Positions 34,905 to 46,347 of a DNA stretch of 64,000 nucleotides are shown here, piece by piece. Source of the stretch: Pollenia angustigena (lineage: Eukaryota; Arthropoda; Insecta; Diptera; Polleniidae). Location of the stretch: assembly GCA_930367215.1 (NCBI GenBank), contig OV884057.1, positions 202,419,621 through 202,483,620 on the forward strand. Reading direction: 5' to 3'. The position numbers were made by a program, and so were the translations under genes. Below the pieces are notes generated by a model, which saw only the letters and a program-made list of their open reading frames with translations, did no database searches and was not told the DNA's origin. Every line of letters begins with the position of its first letter. Within the stretch, counting starts at the first letter, position 1.

Positions 34905-35888
34905 GTTGGTCTCATGTAGAAAGGCCCTAACTCATATAATTAGAACATTACAGGAGAAGGAAAAAACAAGTACAAGTGCTTATAAAAGGCAGATTTCAAT
35001 ACTTAACTTTAGTGTCTCCGGAACTGAAATGAGAGATAAAATGCTAATGTGAGCTAAGGCCATGATGGGTTTATCTCTCATTCAATAGGGAGATAAAGCC
35101 TTTTATTTATTTTTTTTTCATTTGAATGGGAGATAAAGCCATCATGGCCTTAGCTCACATTAGCAATATTAGAAAATGGCTTTATCTCCCATTTCAGTTC
35201 CGGAGACACTAAAGTTAAGTATTGAAATCTGGTTTCGCATACTAAAGTTTTTCTGCGTGGCGGCCTGCGGCCCTGCTTACGGGCTTTCTCCTCCAGTAGG
35301 ACGCGGCAGGTTGTTTCGCTGAATAAAGTTTTCCTGCGTGCGTCACAAGAATAAAAAATGTTTTTCAATGATAACTAAGGATTTCCCTTTTTACAGAATG
35401 TTTACACCATGCATAACAATATTCTTCAAAAATATGGCTTTATCTCTCATTTGCGAAAAAATATGGCTATATCTCTCATTTCGCAAAATTTTAAATATGA
35501 CCTTACCTCTCAATGATTGGTAAATAAGGCCATTATGGCTTTATCTCCCATTCAATTGAGCAAGAAAGCCATCATGGCCTTATCTCACATGGTTTTAAGG
35601 CACCTCCCCTTATAAAACCGTAATTTTTTTTTTAAATATTATATAATTACATAACATGCATTAGTTAGTCCACCAACGCGTTTTTGCCTCTGTGCATGTT
35701 TTTCATACCTTACAGGCAACGCTTTCTATACGGAATCACCACAAGGAAATCAGCTGATTTGTTCGATCGCTGCTTGTGAGGCTTACAAAATTAGGAAGTA
35801 AACTTTCTTTTCGCATTCTACCTTATTGGAATCACTAAAAACTCAATTTCGAAAAAAGTGTGTTAGGGCCTCTCTACATGAGACCAAC
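34905..35888. mobile_element. TIR element containing foldback element 2
   Basis: Ends GTTGGTCTCATGTAGAAAGG then CCCTAAC (left) and the complement of GTTAGGGCCTCTCTACATGA then GACCAAC (right) match over 27 bases with one difference. Its right interior (about 35680-35815, with AATCAGCTGATTTGTTCGA and CGCTGCTTGTGA) is shared with the MITE at 56637-56962. No flanking duplication could be recognised. It lies upstream of the Ly6 internal exon, probably in the preceding intron. Confidence 0.7.
34988..35608. mobile_element. Foldback-type element 2 with 9-bp target duplication
   Basis: CTTATAAAA flanks both sides (34979-34987 and 35609-35617), again 9 bp. The arms hold repeated GAGATAAAGCCAT..ATGGCYTTATCTC palindromes. 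The centre reads TTCGCATACTAAAGTTTTTC, then a GC-rich hairpin (GGCGGCCTGCGGCCCTGC), then TTTCTCCTCC, the same order as the unit in foldback element 1. The extreme ends pair only weakly. No coding sequence. Confidence 0.75.
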
Positions 35889-36116
35889 GATGTAGTTCTA
35901 TAATAATTATAGAAGTATAAAAGGATGGTTGTACAAAAGAGGCACATAACTTGTTACTGTTTAATTCTAAGGCAACAAAATTGTTGAGAAATTAACAACG
36001 CTATAGTTTAAATCATATGGATACGAATATGGGCAAATTAAAAATGATTTTAAGTTATAGTGCATATACAACGCTAAAATCTAGTTTATAGTTGAAGCTT
36101 TGGCTTGATTCTATAC

Positions 36117-36311
36117 CAAGGAGAATTGACTAGAAGGTGGGGTCAAGTAAACACATGGTGTTTTTTTCGGTGGTCGACGTGTCAAAGTTTGTATACATAC
36201 TAGTTTTTTATGTAAACAAACATGTTTTTTTACTAGCAATATTTTTGACAACCCGATCACAGGAGCATTGTAGTTGTTGAGTTAACCTCACCTTCTAGTC
36301 AATTCGCCTTG
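36117..36311. mobile_element. 195-bp MITE with exact 9-bp duplication
   Basis: Inverted ends CAAGGAGAATTGACTAGAAG and CAAGGCGAATTGACTAGAAG (read inward) extend to GGTGRGGT. ATTCTATAC flanks both sides exactly (36108-36116 and 36312-36320). A 9-bp duplication fits Mutator-like elements. It has no coding capacity. Confidence 0.85.
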
Positions 36312-36531
36312 ATTCTATACTATTGTTTAAACTTGTTTACACAAATAAACTGCCAAGGAGAGCTTTTATATCAATAGACCAATGAGTGGATGTCCTTGAT
36401 AAGTATTCATAATTTTTTAATGTTATGACCAGGAAAACCAGAATTATGCTCTAAAAAACGTGAAAATATGCCCAGAAAATTGTTAAAAATATGTCCTAAA
36501 AAAATTCAAAAATTTCTAATTTGAAAATAAA

Positions 36532-36623
36532 ATATTCAACATTTTTCATTTTTCGAATTTATTCTATGAGCTAAATTTCAGTTATGTAGTTTATAAATTC
36601 GAAAAATGAAAAATGTTGAATAT
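36532..36623. repeat. Palindromic element related to 27188-27292
   Basis: Arms AATATTCAACATTTTTCATT and complement surround CTATGAGCTAAATTT. The flank GGAAGGAAATAATTCCCAGT appears at about 36641 and again at about 36779. It lies within the decayed hAT-like copy. Confidence 0.7.
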
Positions 36624-37015
36624 AATATAAAGTAACCTTCGGAAGGAAATAATTCCCAGTTTCTATTTGTTAAAATTGTTGAGTTAAATACTTTCAATTT
36701 ATAAAGTACCACTATCCAGTGTGACACAAAGAATGCTGACGAAGGCCTTAGCGGGCCAGAAAATTAATGTAATGCATTCGGAAGGAAATAATTCCCAGTT
36801 TCTATTTGAAAATAAAATATTCAACAATTAAATAACAGTTCCATTTAATAAAAACAATCATAAAATTATAATCGGTAAAGCCTATACACCATAGTATTGA
36901 CAGACGAATATTCGAGATTTTACGCTATTTGGAAACGATGGGCAGTCATGTGCTCACAAAATCAAAGTTATGTTAAGAGAGTAAAATTCATACGAGTTAT
37001 TTGTGGCGAATATTA

Positions 37016-37158
37016 GTCTGGGTTCACACTATGAAAGTTTTCTTTCAGAAAGTGTAAGTATATTGGTGAGAGGGGAGAGTATAACAGCATGTTCTCTTCC
37101 TCTCTCACCCATAAGCTCAGACTTTCCGAAAGAAAACTTTCATAGTGTGAACTCAGAC
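37016..37158. mobile_element. PIF/Harbinger-like MITE, TTA duplication, with empty site at 46545
   Basis: The ends GTCTGGGTTCACACTATGAA and TTCATAGTGTGAACTCAGAC delimit 143 bp, flanked by TTA at 37013-37015 and 37159-37161. The paralogous stretch in the hAT-like element near 46545-46570 reads GAATATTATCTAGATATTAA with only one TTA and no insertion: an empty site that confirms both borders and the duplication. Confidence 0.88.
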
Positions 37159-38274
37159 TTACCTAGATATTAACATCCATATGAGATTTTTGTCTTAAAG
37201 GGATTTTAGGGACGGTCGCTAAATTGTTTATTAATGTAAACAATTAAAATAAAGTTAAAGCTATTTATAGTTGGGAGCGTTGGGCAAATGTGAACCGATT
37301 CGAAAATAATTTAATTTGCAGTAAAATATTTTGGGGCCGAATTTAATCTAAATACTAACATAATAAGATGGCACAGAGTCTAATTTGCAAAGAAGCTTTT
37401 ATGGGAAATATGTAAATTTATAGACCGATTCTCGCCACTTATGTACATAGACTTCGTGCTAAGTACAATTAAAATGTACATATTTACCACAGAGCACACA
37501 GAGGCGTCACCAGGCAGAAAATATTGTGTTTTTCTTCGCAAGCTGCCCTTTTTGCGTTTTTTGTTTTGATTATGCAATTTGTGGTGATAGTAGCGGCCTG
37601 ATTTTACACATTGCCACTTCACTACCAAAAAACGTTTTCTTTCTCTTTCTTCGAAAGCTGCCCTGGCAAATGATTAAGGCATTTTCCATACGTCACTTTT
37701 TTCATCTCTGTATGCTTTGTGATATTTACCAAATTTAATAAAATTATCCACAAGATTGCAACTTGTACTTGTACTTTCGTGCAAACTAAGAATGGATGTG
37801 ACATCTGAAAATGTTTAAATAGTTTAAAACATATGAGCAGATCAGAAGTGTATGTCAATGGAGAATACGTCCAAGTACATTTCCCTGTGTAAAACCCGCT
37901 TTTATCTTTTATTCTCTTGATACATACATACATACGTATGTATTAATTTTTTCGTACCCAAAATAAATTTTTATTCCATAACTTGGCAAAAACCTGAATA
38001 GCATCTAAAAAACTGCTGAAAAAAGTTTTTTTTTTAAGTTAAAAGGATTTCAATGAAATGTGTTTAATTAGATGAAATTGAGGGAATTATATTGCTGGAG
38101 CTCAGACTGACATTAAAATTCAAAAGATGTAGCTCACCTTTTTAAAAGGTTCTAAAAGTTTTGACTATCTTTATTCAACCTTAATGTACGATGTCAATTG
38201 TGAGTCACACCTTAACGTAAAGTTTTTTGCCCAACTCAATTTGACATCTTTTTGGTTCAGTGTTTGACAAATTC

Positions 38275-38900
38275 AACCATGGAAGAGGTACACAATTGAA
38301 GAGCGAGTTAAGATTGTTGAAGCCTTTTACGAAAACTGGCATTCAAATGAAAATGCATTTCGTCCATTTCGTAAATTTTTTGTTCAGCATAATCAATGAG
38401 GTCGGATTAGTCGGATGCTGAATTTCTGCATTTGGGCAAACGAGAATCCAGGAGTGATTCTTGAAAAGTCGATGCATCCACAAAGAGTGACCGTTTGGTG
38501 CGGTTTACGGGCTGGCGGCGTCATCGGGCCATACTTCTTCGTAAATGAGGTCGGCCAAGTAGTCACCGTGATTGGTGTTTGCTATCGCGAGATGATAACG
38601 GACTTCTTGTGGCCAGAAATTGAGGATATGGCATTGGATGATATGTGGTTCCACGAGGATGGTGCAACTTGCAACACAACCAACGAAATATTGGCTCTTT
38701 TGCGCGAGAAATTCAATGGTCGTGTTATGTGATTTGACTCCGTTGGACTTTTTTTTTTGGGAAATTTTAAAAGAAAAAGTGCACGTCAATAAGCCAAGCA
38801 CAATTCAAGAGCTAAAGGATGAGATAATTCGGCACATTTACGACATTGAATCTTAATTATGGATCGGAGTAATTGAAAATATGGACCATCGGATAGAGGT
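38275..38900 (+). pseudogene. DD41D-type mariner transposase remnant 1
   Basis: An N-terminal helix-turn-helix piece (EERVKIVEAFYENWH) is followed abruptly by IWANENPGVILEKSMHPQRV and VTVWCGLRAGGVIGPYFF. Next comes DMWFHEDGATCNTTNEILAL (second catalytic Asp) and, after a frameshift, DLTPLDFFFW with the third. The segment with the first Asp is deleted. HPQRVTVWCGL and CDLTPLDYFLWG-type text identify the IS630-Tc1-mariner family with wide D-D spacing. Confidence 0.78.
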
Positions 38901-38951
38901 ATGCCTAATATTTAGGTTCACACAAAATTGTCATAGATCCTTCCATCGTAA

Positions 38952-39522
38952 TCTACTATATACATATATAAAATAGGATGTGTGTATGTATGTATGTATG
39001 TATGTATGTATGTATGTATGTATGTATGTATGTATGTATGTATGTATGTATGTATGTATGTATGTATGTATGTATGTATGTATGTATGTATGTATGTATG
39101 TATGTATGTGTATGTATGTATGTATGTATGTATGTATGTATGTATGTATGTATGTATGTATGTATGTATGTATGTATGTATGTATGTATGTATGTATGTA
39201 TGTATGTATGTATGTATGTATGTATGTATGTATGTATGTATGTATGTATGTATGTATGTATGTATGTATGTATGTATGTATGTATGTATGTATGTATGTA
39301 TGTATGTATGTATGTATGTATGTATGTATGTATGTATGTATGTATGTATGTATGTATGTATGTATGTATGTATGTATGTATGTATGTATGTATGTATGTA
39401 TGTATGTATGTATGTATGTATGTATGTATGTATGTATGTATGTATGTATGTATGTATGTATGTATGTATGTATGTATGTATGTATGTATGTATGTATGTA
39501 TGTATGTATGTATGTATGTATG

Positions 39523-39553
<31 letters not shown>

Positions 39554-39578
39554 GTATGTATGTATGTATGTATGTATG

Positions 39579-39609
<31 letters not shown>

Positions 39610-40214
39610 CGTATGGACTCCAAAACGGCTAAGCCGATTTTGATGAAATTTTCAGGGAAACTTCAGGCGGGTGACACTGTGATTTTCGGTCTGCGGGCGG
39701 AGGGGCGTAGCAAAATCCAATTTTCATATTGCACCACCAATGACATCTATATAATTTGGACGATTTTTTCTTAAAAATTATCGCCATGGTCCAACTTTTA
39801 ATTATACGAAAAGAAAATGTTGCCCCGCCCACTTTTACGCCCACTTTTTCCGATTTACCTAAAATCAGAAAACGGCTCAATCGATTTGACAAATTTTTCT
39901 TTCAAATGTTCGTATTAACCTATTTTAAGTTTTCATCGAAAGTAAAATTTACCACGCCTACTTTTACGCCCACTTTTTTTATTAAGCGCATAACTTGAGA
40001 ACGGCTTGACCGCTTTGGACGGTTTTTACGGAAAGAAAATTTTGCCCCGCCGACTTTAACGCCCACTTTTTTCGATTTGCCTAAAATCAGAAAACGGCTC
40101 CATCGATTTGACTAATTTTTCTTTCAAATGTTCGTATCTTTTAAACGGATTTTAAAAATCGAGCGCAAACATTTTCTCTAATTTGGACAGGACAAATTCT
40201 GTCAGGTCAGCTAG
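38952..40214 (+). mobile_element. Non-autonomous Helitron with TATG array
   Basis: The 5' end TCTACTATATACATATATAA follows an A. The 3' end has a hairpin (GACAG..CTGTC, about 40187-40203) followed by CAGCTAG with T next, the canonical Helitron CTAG terminus with insertion between A and T. The body holds a very long TATG array, then repeated text with AAAACGGCT..CCGATTTTGA and GCCCACTTTT. There is no helicase gene, so it is non-autonomous. Confidence 0.82.
38979..39608. repeat. (TATG)n microsatellite, about 630 bp
   Basis: About 157 tandem TATG (CATA on minus) units with only two visible breaks, near 39108 and 39552. All three plus frames and one minus frame stay open through it, which yields spurious repetitive proteins. 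Length may differ among individuals and may be affected by assembly. Confidence 0.97.
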
Positions 40215-40219
40215 TAAAA

Positions 40220-41610
40220 AATATTTAGATAATTCTCTGCAAATGTTTCGTTTTATTTACAATTAACATCGTACGTTTTGGTTATTATTTTTTATTACAC
40301 TTCCCATTTAAATGCATATTTTTGTTCCGTTTCTTTTTTAATTATGTAATTAAGATGCTACCGGTTGGTTTACACTCGCTAAACAATTAAGAATAAAAAA
40401 AATCTATTAGTTAAAAAAAACCCAGTTGGTGTTTTTATAATTCTTAGTTGCAAAAAGATTCTATACAATTGACTTATTTTCGTCTCTTGCGTCGACTATT
40501 ACCACAAAAATACTTATATTTTCATATTTTCTGTATCCTGCGATTGTTTGTGTTCCACAACTTACAATATACATAAGTATGTTTATAGGCTTTGTCTGTC
40601 TTAAGACTTGTTTCATTTGTTTCTTATTCCTTTTATTGGCTGAAGTGTAAGCATGCTAATAATATGATTTTAAATGTTTTTAGTCCTTTCTCGACTACAG
40701 TGAAAAGGTTTTACAGTGTTCGTGAAAGTCCTTTATTTAAATGATAACAATGGATTTAGTTAGTAGTCTACAACACACATACACATGGATTTCTTGAAAT
40801 TATATAGGAATATTTTTTTAAAAAAAATTTTAATTTTTAAATGTTAAATGTTCCTGTAAAGGTTTAGGTGAAACTTCCAAAATTTAAATCTTAAATAAAA
40901 GTTTGTTTTATAAATAGATACAAATGCTTAAAGATTTTCTATAAGTTGTAAACTTGCTAGCATAGGTTAGGTATAAAGACAGGTGCGAAGTCAATATCCA
41001 CCCGAAGTCAATATAGCCCAGAGAATCCTTAGGAAATAAAATAAGACAAGAAAATAAAAGATTAAACAAAACAAAAACAGTGAAAGCAAAAGAAAAAGTG
41101 CCCATGCCCATTACGTGTCCCGTTAGATTATCAAGCCCACAGCCCTAGTCATCTCCCAATTCGCATTTGAACCTACTCGCCGCCATCCATATCAGCCTGC
41201 TGTTCTGTCTAGGATAGTGACACAGAATGTGCTCTGGTGTGTCTATCTTCTCTGTGTCCTCGCATAACCTATATAAATCCCAATGATCTTCGTTTGTCAC
41301 ACAAAACCATAGAATATATTGAAAATATACATGCAACATCAGTTGATGTTGCTGGCGCATACTTAAATAAATAATATTAGTTCACATGGACATAGCGTGT
41401 CAATATATTCATCGGTATCGTTCTTAAAATAATATGTCCTGTTATTTTTTTTAACTTGGTCAACGTTTAAAGATGAACATATTAATTAAAAACTTTGTTA
41501 AGTTTTTCAATAACTTTTTTCTTCTTAATATTTTGAACTTTTTTTTTACGTTTTCTATGAGGGATAAATTTTCATGTAAAGCACACAAAACTAAACGGAA
41601 CAATCAACTC
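40220..41610. other. No recognisable feature
   Basis: AT-rich sequence without a gene-like frame or paired repeats. A short frame at 41145-41360 on minus has CEDTEKIDTPEHILCHYPRQ, like the C-terminal zinc tail of LINE-encoded proteins, but it is too short to call more than a possible LINE scrap. Confidence 0.5.
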
Positions 41611-41613
41611 TTA

Positions 41614-41895
41614 GGCCCTTATTATATAAAACGCAACGTAACGCCAAAGAATAGCATTAAAAGCAAAAACAAAGTCATAAATATTGTGTAATTTTGTTGT
41701 TGCTTTCTACAGAAATTCATGTACATACCGTTTAAAAATTTTCAACGCCACAAGTTATGAAGCGTTTGAAATTTTAAAAAGCAATGTGAATTTCTATAGA
41801 AAGCAATAACAAAGTTACAAAATATTATTTATGACGTTGTTTTTGTTTTCAATTTAATTCTTTGGCGTTGCGTTGCGTTTTACATAATAAGGGCC
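41614..41895. mobile_element. PIF/Harbinger-like MITE, TTA duplication
   Basis: Ends GGCCCTTATTATATAAAACG (left) and CGTTTTACATAATAAGGGCC (right) continue inward into CAACG..CGCCAAAGAAT on both sides. TTA flanks exactly at 41611-41613 and 41896-41898. The interior also pairs (GCTTTCTACAGAAATTC), so the whole 282 bp is near-palindromic. Confidence 0.85.
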
Positions 41896-42169
41896 TTAAA
41901 ATGTCTAAATAAATCACTATCAAAAACAAAACATCTTAAGTTGTTCAGAAGCCGATAATAATTTCATTTAGCTCTTGTCAAAAATTTCGATATAAGAAAA
42001 TGCGTACGTAAAAATTGCAACAGATTGATTTAAAGAAATTTTTTTGGTAAAAATTGCGTAATCTGAAAATTTATTTAAAATTTTGGGAATACCTTGAAAA
42101 ATATGCAGAAGCATATTTTTATTGCAAAAGCATATTTTTCATGCAAAATCATTAAGAACTTGCCCTGTA

Positions 42170-42420
42170 CATATGTAACTATAAATTTCTCAAAAACTTT
42201 GCTATAAATAGTAGATTTCCAATAAATTCGCCTAAAATTAAAAATGTTCATAAAATTTGCAAAAAATAAAAAAATATTTTTAAAAAAATTTTCTATAAAT
42301 AATAAATTTTCATCAAATTTACTGTAAATATTTTCATTAAATTTGCTATAAATATTAAATTTTCATAAAATTGGCTATAAATTGTAGATTTTCTATAAAT
42401 ATTTTTCTAACCAAATACTT
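42170..42420. repeat. Degenerate AT-rich tandem repeat
   Basis: Irregular copies of text like AAATTTGCTATAAATA and TTTTCATAAAATT repeat every 25-40 bp. It is low-complexity without a fixed unit. Confidence 0.5.
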
Positions 42421-42948
42421 TTTTAATTCAAAATTTAACTTCTATGATCCGAATCGATCTCGCCAGGTCCAATTCCAGGTAGGACTTATTTTCCACGTTG
42501 TTGACGAATTAAATAATTTTTTATTTATAAATTTATGGGAGTGAAAAATAAATAGCTGGGTCTGAAAGATTCTATAGTATATATAGTGAGGCAAGAGGTA
42601 CTCCATCCGACACTTCAATATGCACGTAAGACTCTTGGATTGCTAGAAGAAGACATACATTAAAACACTACTTTAGAAAATGCTGCGTTGAGCGATTTTC
42701 GTCTGAAGCTGCGAAAGCTGTTTGCAGGAATGTTAATTTTCTGTCAACTCTTTGATTATTAAAGTCTTTGGAACAAATGCAAATAAAATGGCGAATGGAG
42801 AGAGAATTGCAAGATAGTGCACAAGGGCTCATTGATTGAGGATGCAGTGTTAAGGCTCAATCATAATATGCATAGCCTTGCTTAACCTACTGTCAAAAAT
42901 TAACAAAAAGTCTCTCAAATGTACTTAAGAAAACAATCACAAAATAAA

Positions 42949-44121
42949 ACAAGTAAGACTGCTATATTCGGCTGTGCCGAATCTTATATACCCTTCACCA
43001 TTGTGCGAGCAGAATACAGAGCAACTAAATAATTTTTACATATACATACATATTTACAATACTTAAAACTTCATTATAAATGAAATTTAAAAAGCGAAAA
43101 CTGGTAAATATTTTTTTAAAATCGTTTTTAGAACATAAAAATATAAAAAGAAAATTATTTTTAAAAAACCAAGATTTGAACCAGGGAACTCACAGTTTCT
43201 AACTTAGCACACCCCCTAGACAACTGAACCATGAAAGAAAGCTGTTTAAATATCATTAAAATGAAATATGGACCGTTTACTGTTCACAACTCAACACAGA
43301 CGACAACCGGATTTGAACTTTGCTTTTCATAAGGACCCAGAATATATATACCTTGTAGGGTGTAGGACCTTCGGTGAAGGGTATTAAAAACAAACTTAAT
43401 TATAAAAAAAAGAGTAGTTTTTGGGATTTCAGTATTTTTGTTATAACTCTGCTATTTCTTAACCGATTTATATACCGACGTGTTAAAGAAAAAATTTGCC
43501 AGTTATTTTGGTTATAAAACTTGGACCTGGCAAGATCTATGGTTCCCGAAAATGGGTATTTTTAAAAAAAAAATTTGTATTTTGGTAATTACTTTTTCGT
43601 ATCTGAATTTCCGATCTTTTGATATAAAAGGCGTAACCATAGGTCAGATTACAGTCAAAAAATTCAGGTTATTATAAAATTTTTTAAATTTTTTGTATGG
43701 GAGGTACCACGCCCACGTCTCCACCCCAGATATACAGAAAAAGGTAATAAAAATGCAACAACAAGGGATTTTTGGACAAAATTAGAGGCAGTCGTACAGA
43801 TATACAGAAAAAGGTAATAAAAATGCAACAACAAGGGATTTTTGGACAAAATTAGAGGCAGTCGTGGTTTTTTGGTCATATCTCAGCCATTTGTGGACTG
43901 ATCTTTTAATAGCAAGAAATGGTGGACTATATGTAACATAAATGTAAAACAACCTAGCCGCTATCATGTCTAGAGTCTCCGGAAAACACATATCAAACGT
44001 TAGACGGACAGACGGACGGACGGACATCGTTAAATAAACTTCTCTCCTCATAAGGACCCAGAATATATATACTTTATATGGTCTAAGATCACTATTGTAG
44101 GAATGACAAATGAAGGGTATA
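42949..44121 (-). mobile_element. Hairpin-ended repeat, family A, copy 2
   Basis: From the right it starts at GGGTATA (44121), with a GTCC/GTCY tract at about 44003-44025 and a TA-rich core near 44062-44078. It ends at the left with a CGGC..TGTGCCG hairpin (about 42967-42982) and ACAAGTAAG. A 60-bp segment (GATATACAGAAAAAGGTAAT onward) is tandemly duplicated at about 43730-43860. A tRNA-like insert lies at 43168-43232. Confidence 0.75.
43168..43232 (-). repeat. tRNA-like (SINE-type) segment in family A copy 2
   Basis: On minus, TGGTTCAGTTGTCTAGGGGG resembles a pol III A box and, about 40 bases on, CCTGGTTCAAATCTTGG a B box. The same segment is in copy 3 (55655-55715, GGTTCGAATC) but not in copy 1. 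This suggests a tRNA-derived piece gained by one branch of the family. Confidence 0.5.
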
Positions 44122-44752
44122 AAAACATTTGATTCCGTACGGAATGTGCGATTAGATTCGCACCTTTCTTAAGCAAATGACAGTTTCATTAAAGTTAGCA
44201 AAAAGTTTCCTTAAGTTCAATATGGTTTGCCTCATATAATTTACATGTATTCGCACATTTGCTTAAGCCAACTTAAGCACATTATGGTTGGGCCTTTAGT
44301 CCGTAGTTGGTCCGTAGCAAATTTCGTTAATCGAGAATATCTGAGGGCGACCAATTATGATATTAGTGTTCTAAAAGAATTGTTGACATCTAATGAAGAG
44401 TTACTACTAACGAATAAAAAAATTACATATCGCACTGGTTTCTCTAAAGAGAGTTAACTAAAAATTTTTCAGTTTTTCACTTTTTGCAAAAAATCGATGT
44501 ACAGTGGTCATATCTACCCACTGTAAAAATTTTACATAATTTTTTCTACTCTTTCGCCAAAAATACAGTTGTATCCCTCTTCTTGATATAGAAGTATACT
44601 TCTCCAGAACCAATTAAGATAAATATTTTGAGTTGTCCCCCAAATATTTTAAGTTGCGCTAGTGTTTATGTCACAACGGTTTACTTTGATGATGTTATAT
44701 TTTTTGTTGTGTCTTTTTAGTTGTTATAAGAAAGTTTACGTTTTTAACTTTC

Positions 44753-44901
44753 AACAGACGGACATGGCTAAATCGACTTAGAATTAATCTAGAAGCCAGG
44801 ATATATATATTTTAGGGTCTGAGAGGAATTATAAAAAAGTTTCACACTGAATGACAGTCTTAGTGTACCCTCATTCACCACTTGTGGTGGTGCAGGGTAT
44901 A
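44753..44901 (-). mobile_element. Hairpin-ended repeat, family B, fragment
   Basis: Only the TATACCC-side end remains: GACGGACATGGCTAAATCGA, a TA-rich piece, GGTCTGAGA, and TTGTGGTGGTGCAGGGTATA. The other end with tandem units and hairpin is missing. Confidence 0.65.
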
Positions 44902-45650
44902 AAATATGAATGAAATACAATAATTTTATTTTTAGCTATTCGCTACAAATTGCAAAAATATGTAAAAGTGGTAATAAAACTGTGACCCAAAATATATTAG
45001 TTTTTGAGTTTCTTATTAAATTTGCATGTAGAAAACTTTTAGTCATACTGGGTTCAAATAATATTTAATGATATTAAAGATAAAAGCAAGTAATCGAATC
45101 ACACGCAAAAACTTATCCATATTACATGACTAAATGCCATTTACAGGATACTTTACAAAACGGACTTCCTCATTAAAGAACAAAACTTAACAAAATACTT
45201 ATTAAGTTTATTTTACCCTCTTTTTTCTGCTTTTAGTCCCACTTTTTTGCTAAAACAATAGAAGACTACTTTAAAAGTCTTTTTAGCGTTTTAGAATGCT
45301 GGCAAAAAAAAAAATTCAACTAATGGCATGATAGATACTACAATCTAGAATGTCGTCATAATGGCTGTGAATAAAAAAAATATTTAGTTTTTTTTACTAC
45401 TTGGTTTATTGTTTTAAAGACTAAAATAAGAAAAGGAATTTAAAAAAAATAGAGAACATGCAAAGAAGTGAATACAAAGTATTAAAATTACAAAAGATGA
45501 TTTCAACTAGTTAATGTAACAAAGGATATTTTTCCCTTAATTTATCTTTATCCTTTAAATTTAGTCCTTTTGTTTATTTAGTTGAAACAATAAAAAAAAC
45601 CCGGTTTACTTTTTTTACATTTACTTACAAACACATGTTTCACAACTACC

Positions 45651-46334
45651 CAGCGGGAAAACTCAGAAGACCTTCTTACTTCAGGCCTTTTTAAAGGCCT
45701 GCTTAAAAAATTTTTTGATTTAATTACTATTCTTACGTAACTGCTAAAGAATGCCTCATAGAAGACCTCGGCTCTTTGGTATAAAAGAAGCGAGAAAAGA
45801 AGGAGTAACATTTTTTTGTTTTGTTTTTTTGCACAAGCAAAAGAGTTCAGATCCCTTTACAAAAACAAAGTAACATATGTTGTAAATCATTTTCGTTGAA
45901 GTTGAAAAGAGAAAGAGTAAAATTGTTTGTTTTGTTTTTTTCGCCAAAGCGAAAGAATTCAGATCCCGTTATAAAAGCAAAGTAACAAACAAGCGTACTC
46001 CTTCTTTTTCCAGGCCTACTTAAAAAATTTTTTGATTTAATTACTATTCTTACGTAACTGCTAAAGAATGCCTCATAGAAGACCTCGGCTCTTTGGTATA
46101 AAAGAAGCGAGAAAAGAAGGAGTAACTTGTTTTTGTTTTGTTTTTTTGCACAAGCAAAAGAGTTCAGATCCCTTTACAAAAACAAAGTAACATATGTTGT
46201 AAATCATTTTCGTTGAAGTTGAAAAGAGAAAGAGTAAAATTGTTTGTTTTGTTTTTTTCGCCAAAGCGAAAGAATTCAGATCCCGTTATAAAAGCAAAGT
46301 AACAAACAAGCGTACTCCTTCTTTTTCCCGCTGG
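45651..46334. mobile_element. TIR element with 317-bp internal direct duplication
   Basis: Outer ends CCAGCGGGAAAA and TTTTCCCGCTGG are inverted copies. Inside, about 45698-46012 is repeated almost exactly at 46013-46328 (shared: TTTTTTGATTTAATTACTAT, GCCTCATAGAAGACCTCGGC, CAAGCGTACTCCTTCTTTTT). The duplication creates two near-identical 63-codon minus frames, with no sign that they are real genes. Confidence 0.72.
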
Positions 46335-46347
46335 TTATTGTCATAAG

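Larger units (their letters stand above)
36430..37860. mobile_element. Decayed second copy of the hAT-like element
   Basis: It starts CAGGAAAACCAGAATTATGC like the copy at 46348. It shares a long interior with that copy (AACATCCATATGA, ACGGTCGCTAAATTGTT, GTGAACCGATTCGAAAATAA). It is broken up by palindromic sequence (36532-36830), by a MITE (37016-37158) and by unrelated DNA at about 37450-37730. The far end is not recognisable. Confidence 0.6.
42853..44295. mobile_element. Composite MITE F, copy 1, carrying family A
   Basis: The ends are inverted: AGGCTCAATCATAATATGC at 42853 and, read inward from 44295, AGGCCCAACCATAATGTGC (17 of 19 equal). TTA flanks both sides (42850-42852 and 44296-44298). 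About 96 bp of its left arm and 174 bp of its right arm are shared with 57067-58045. Between the arms lies a complete family A repeat (42949-44121). Confidence 0.8.

Noticed and set aside
34905..35888. A target duplication around the TIR element holding foldback element 2
   Set aside because: The flanks (ATT and GAT, or longer) do not match at any length tried, so the superfamily is left open.
38931..39632. Long open frames of repeating MYVC or YIHT residues on both strands
   Set aside because: They are translations of the TATG microsatellite, open in several frames at once; no start context or flanking coding sequence.
41145..41360. Minus frame with CEDTEKIDTPEHILCHYPRQ
   Set aside because: Resembles a LINE zinc tail but has no adjoining LINE sequence; only mentioned as a possible scrap.
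45756..46264. Twin 63-codon minus frames starting MAKKTKQTILLF
   Set aside because: Produced by the 317-bp direct duplication; no sign of coding constraint.
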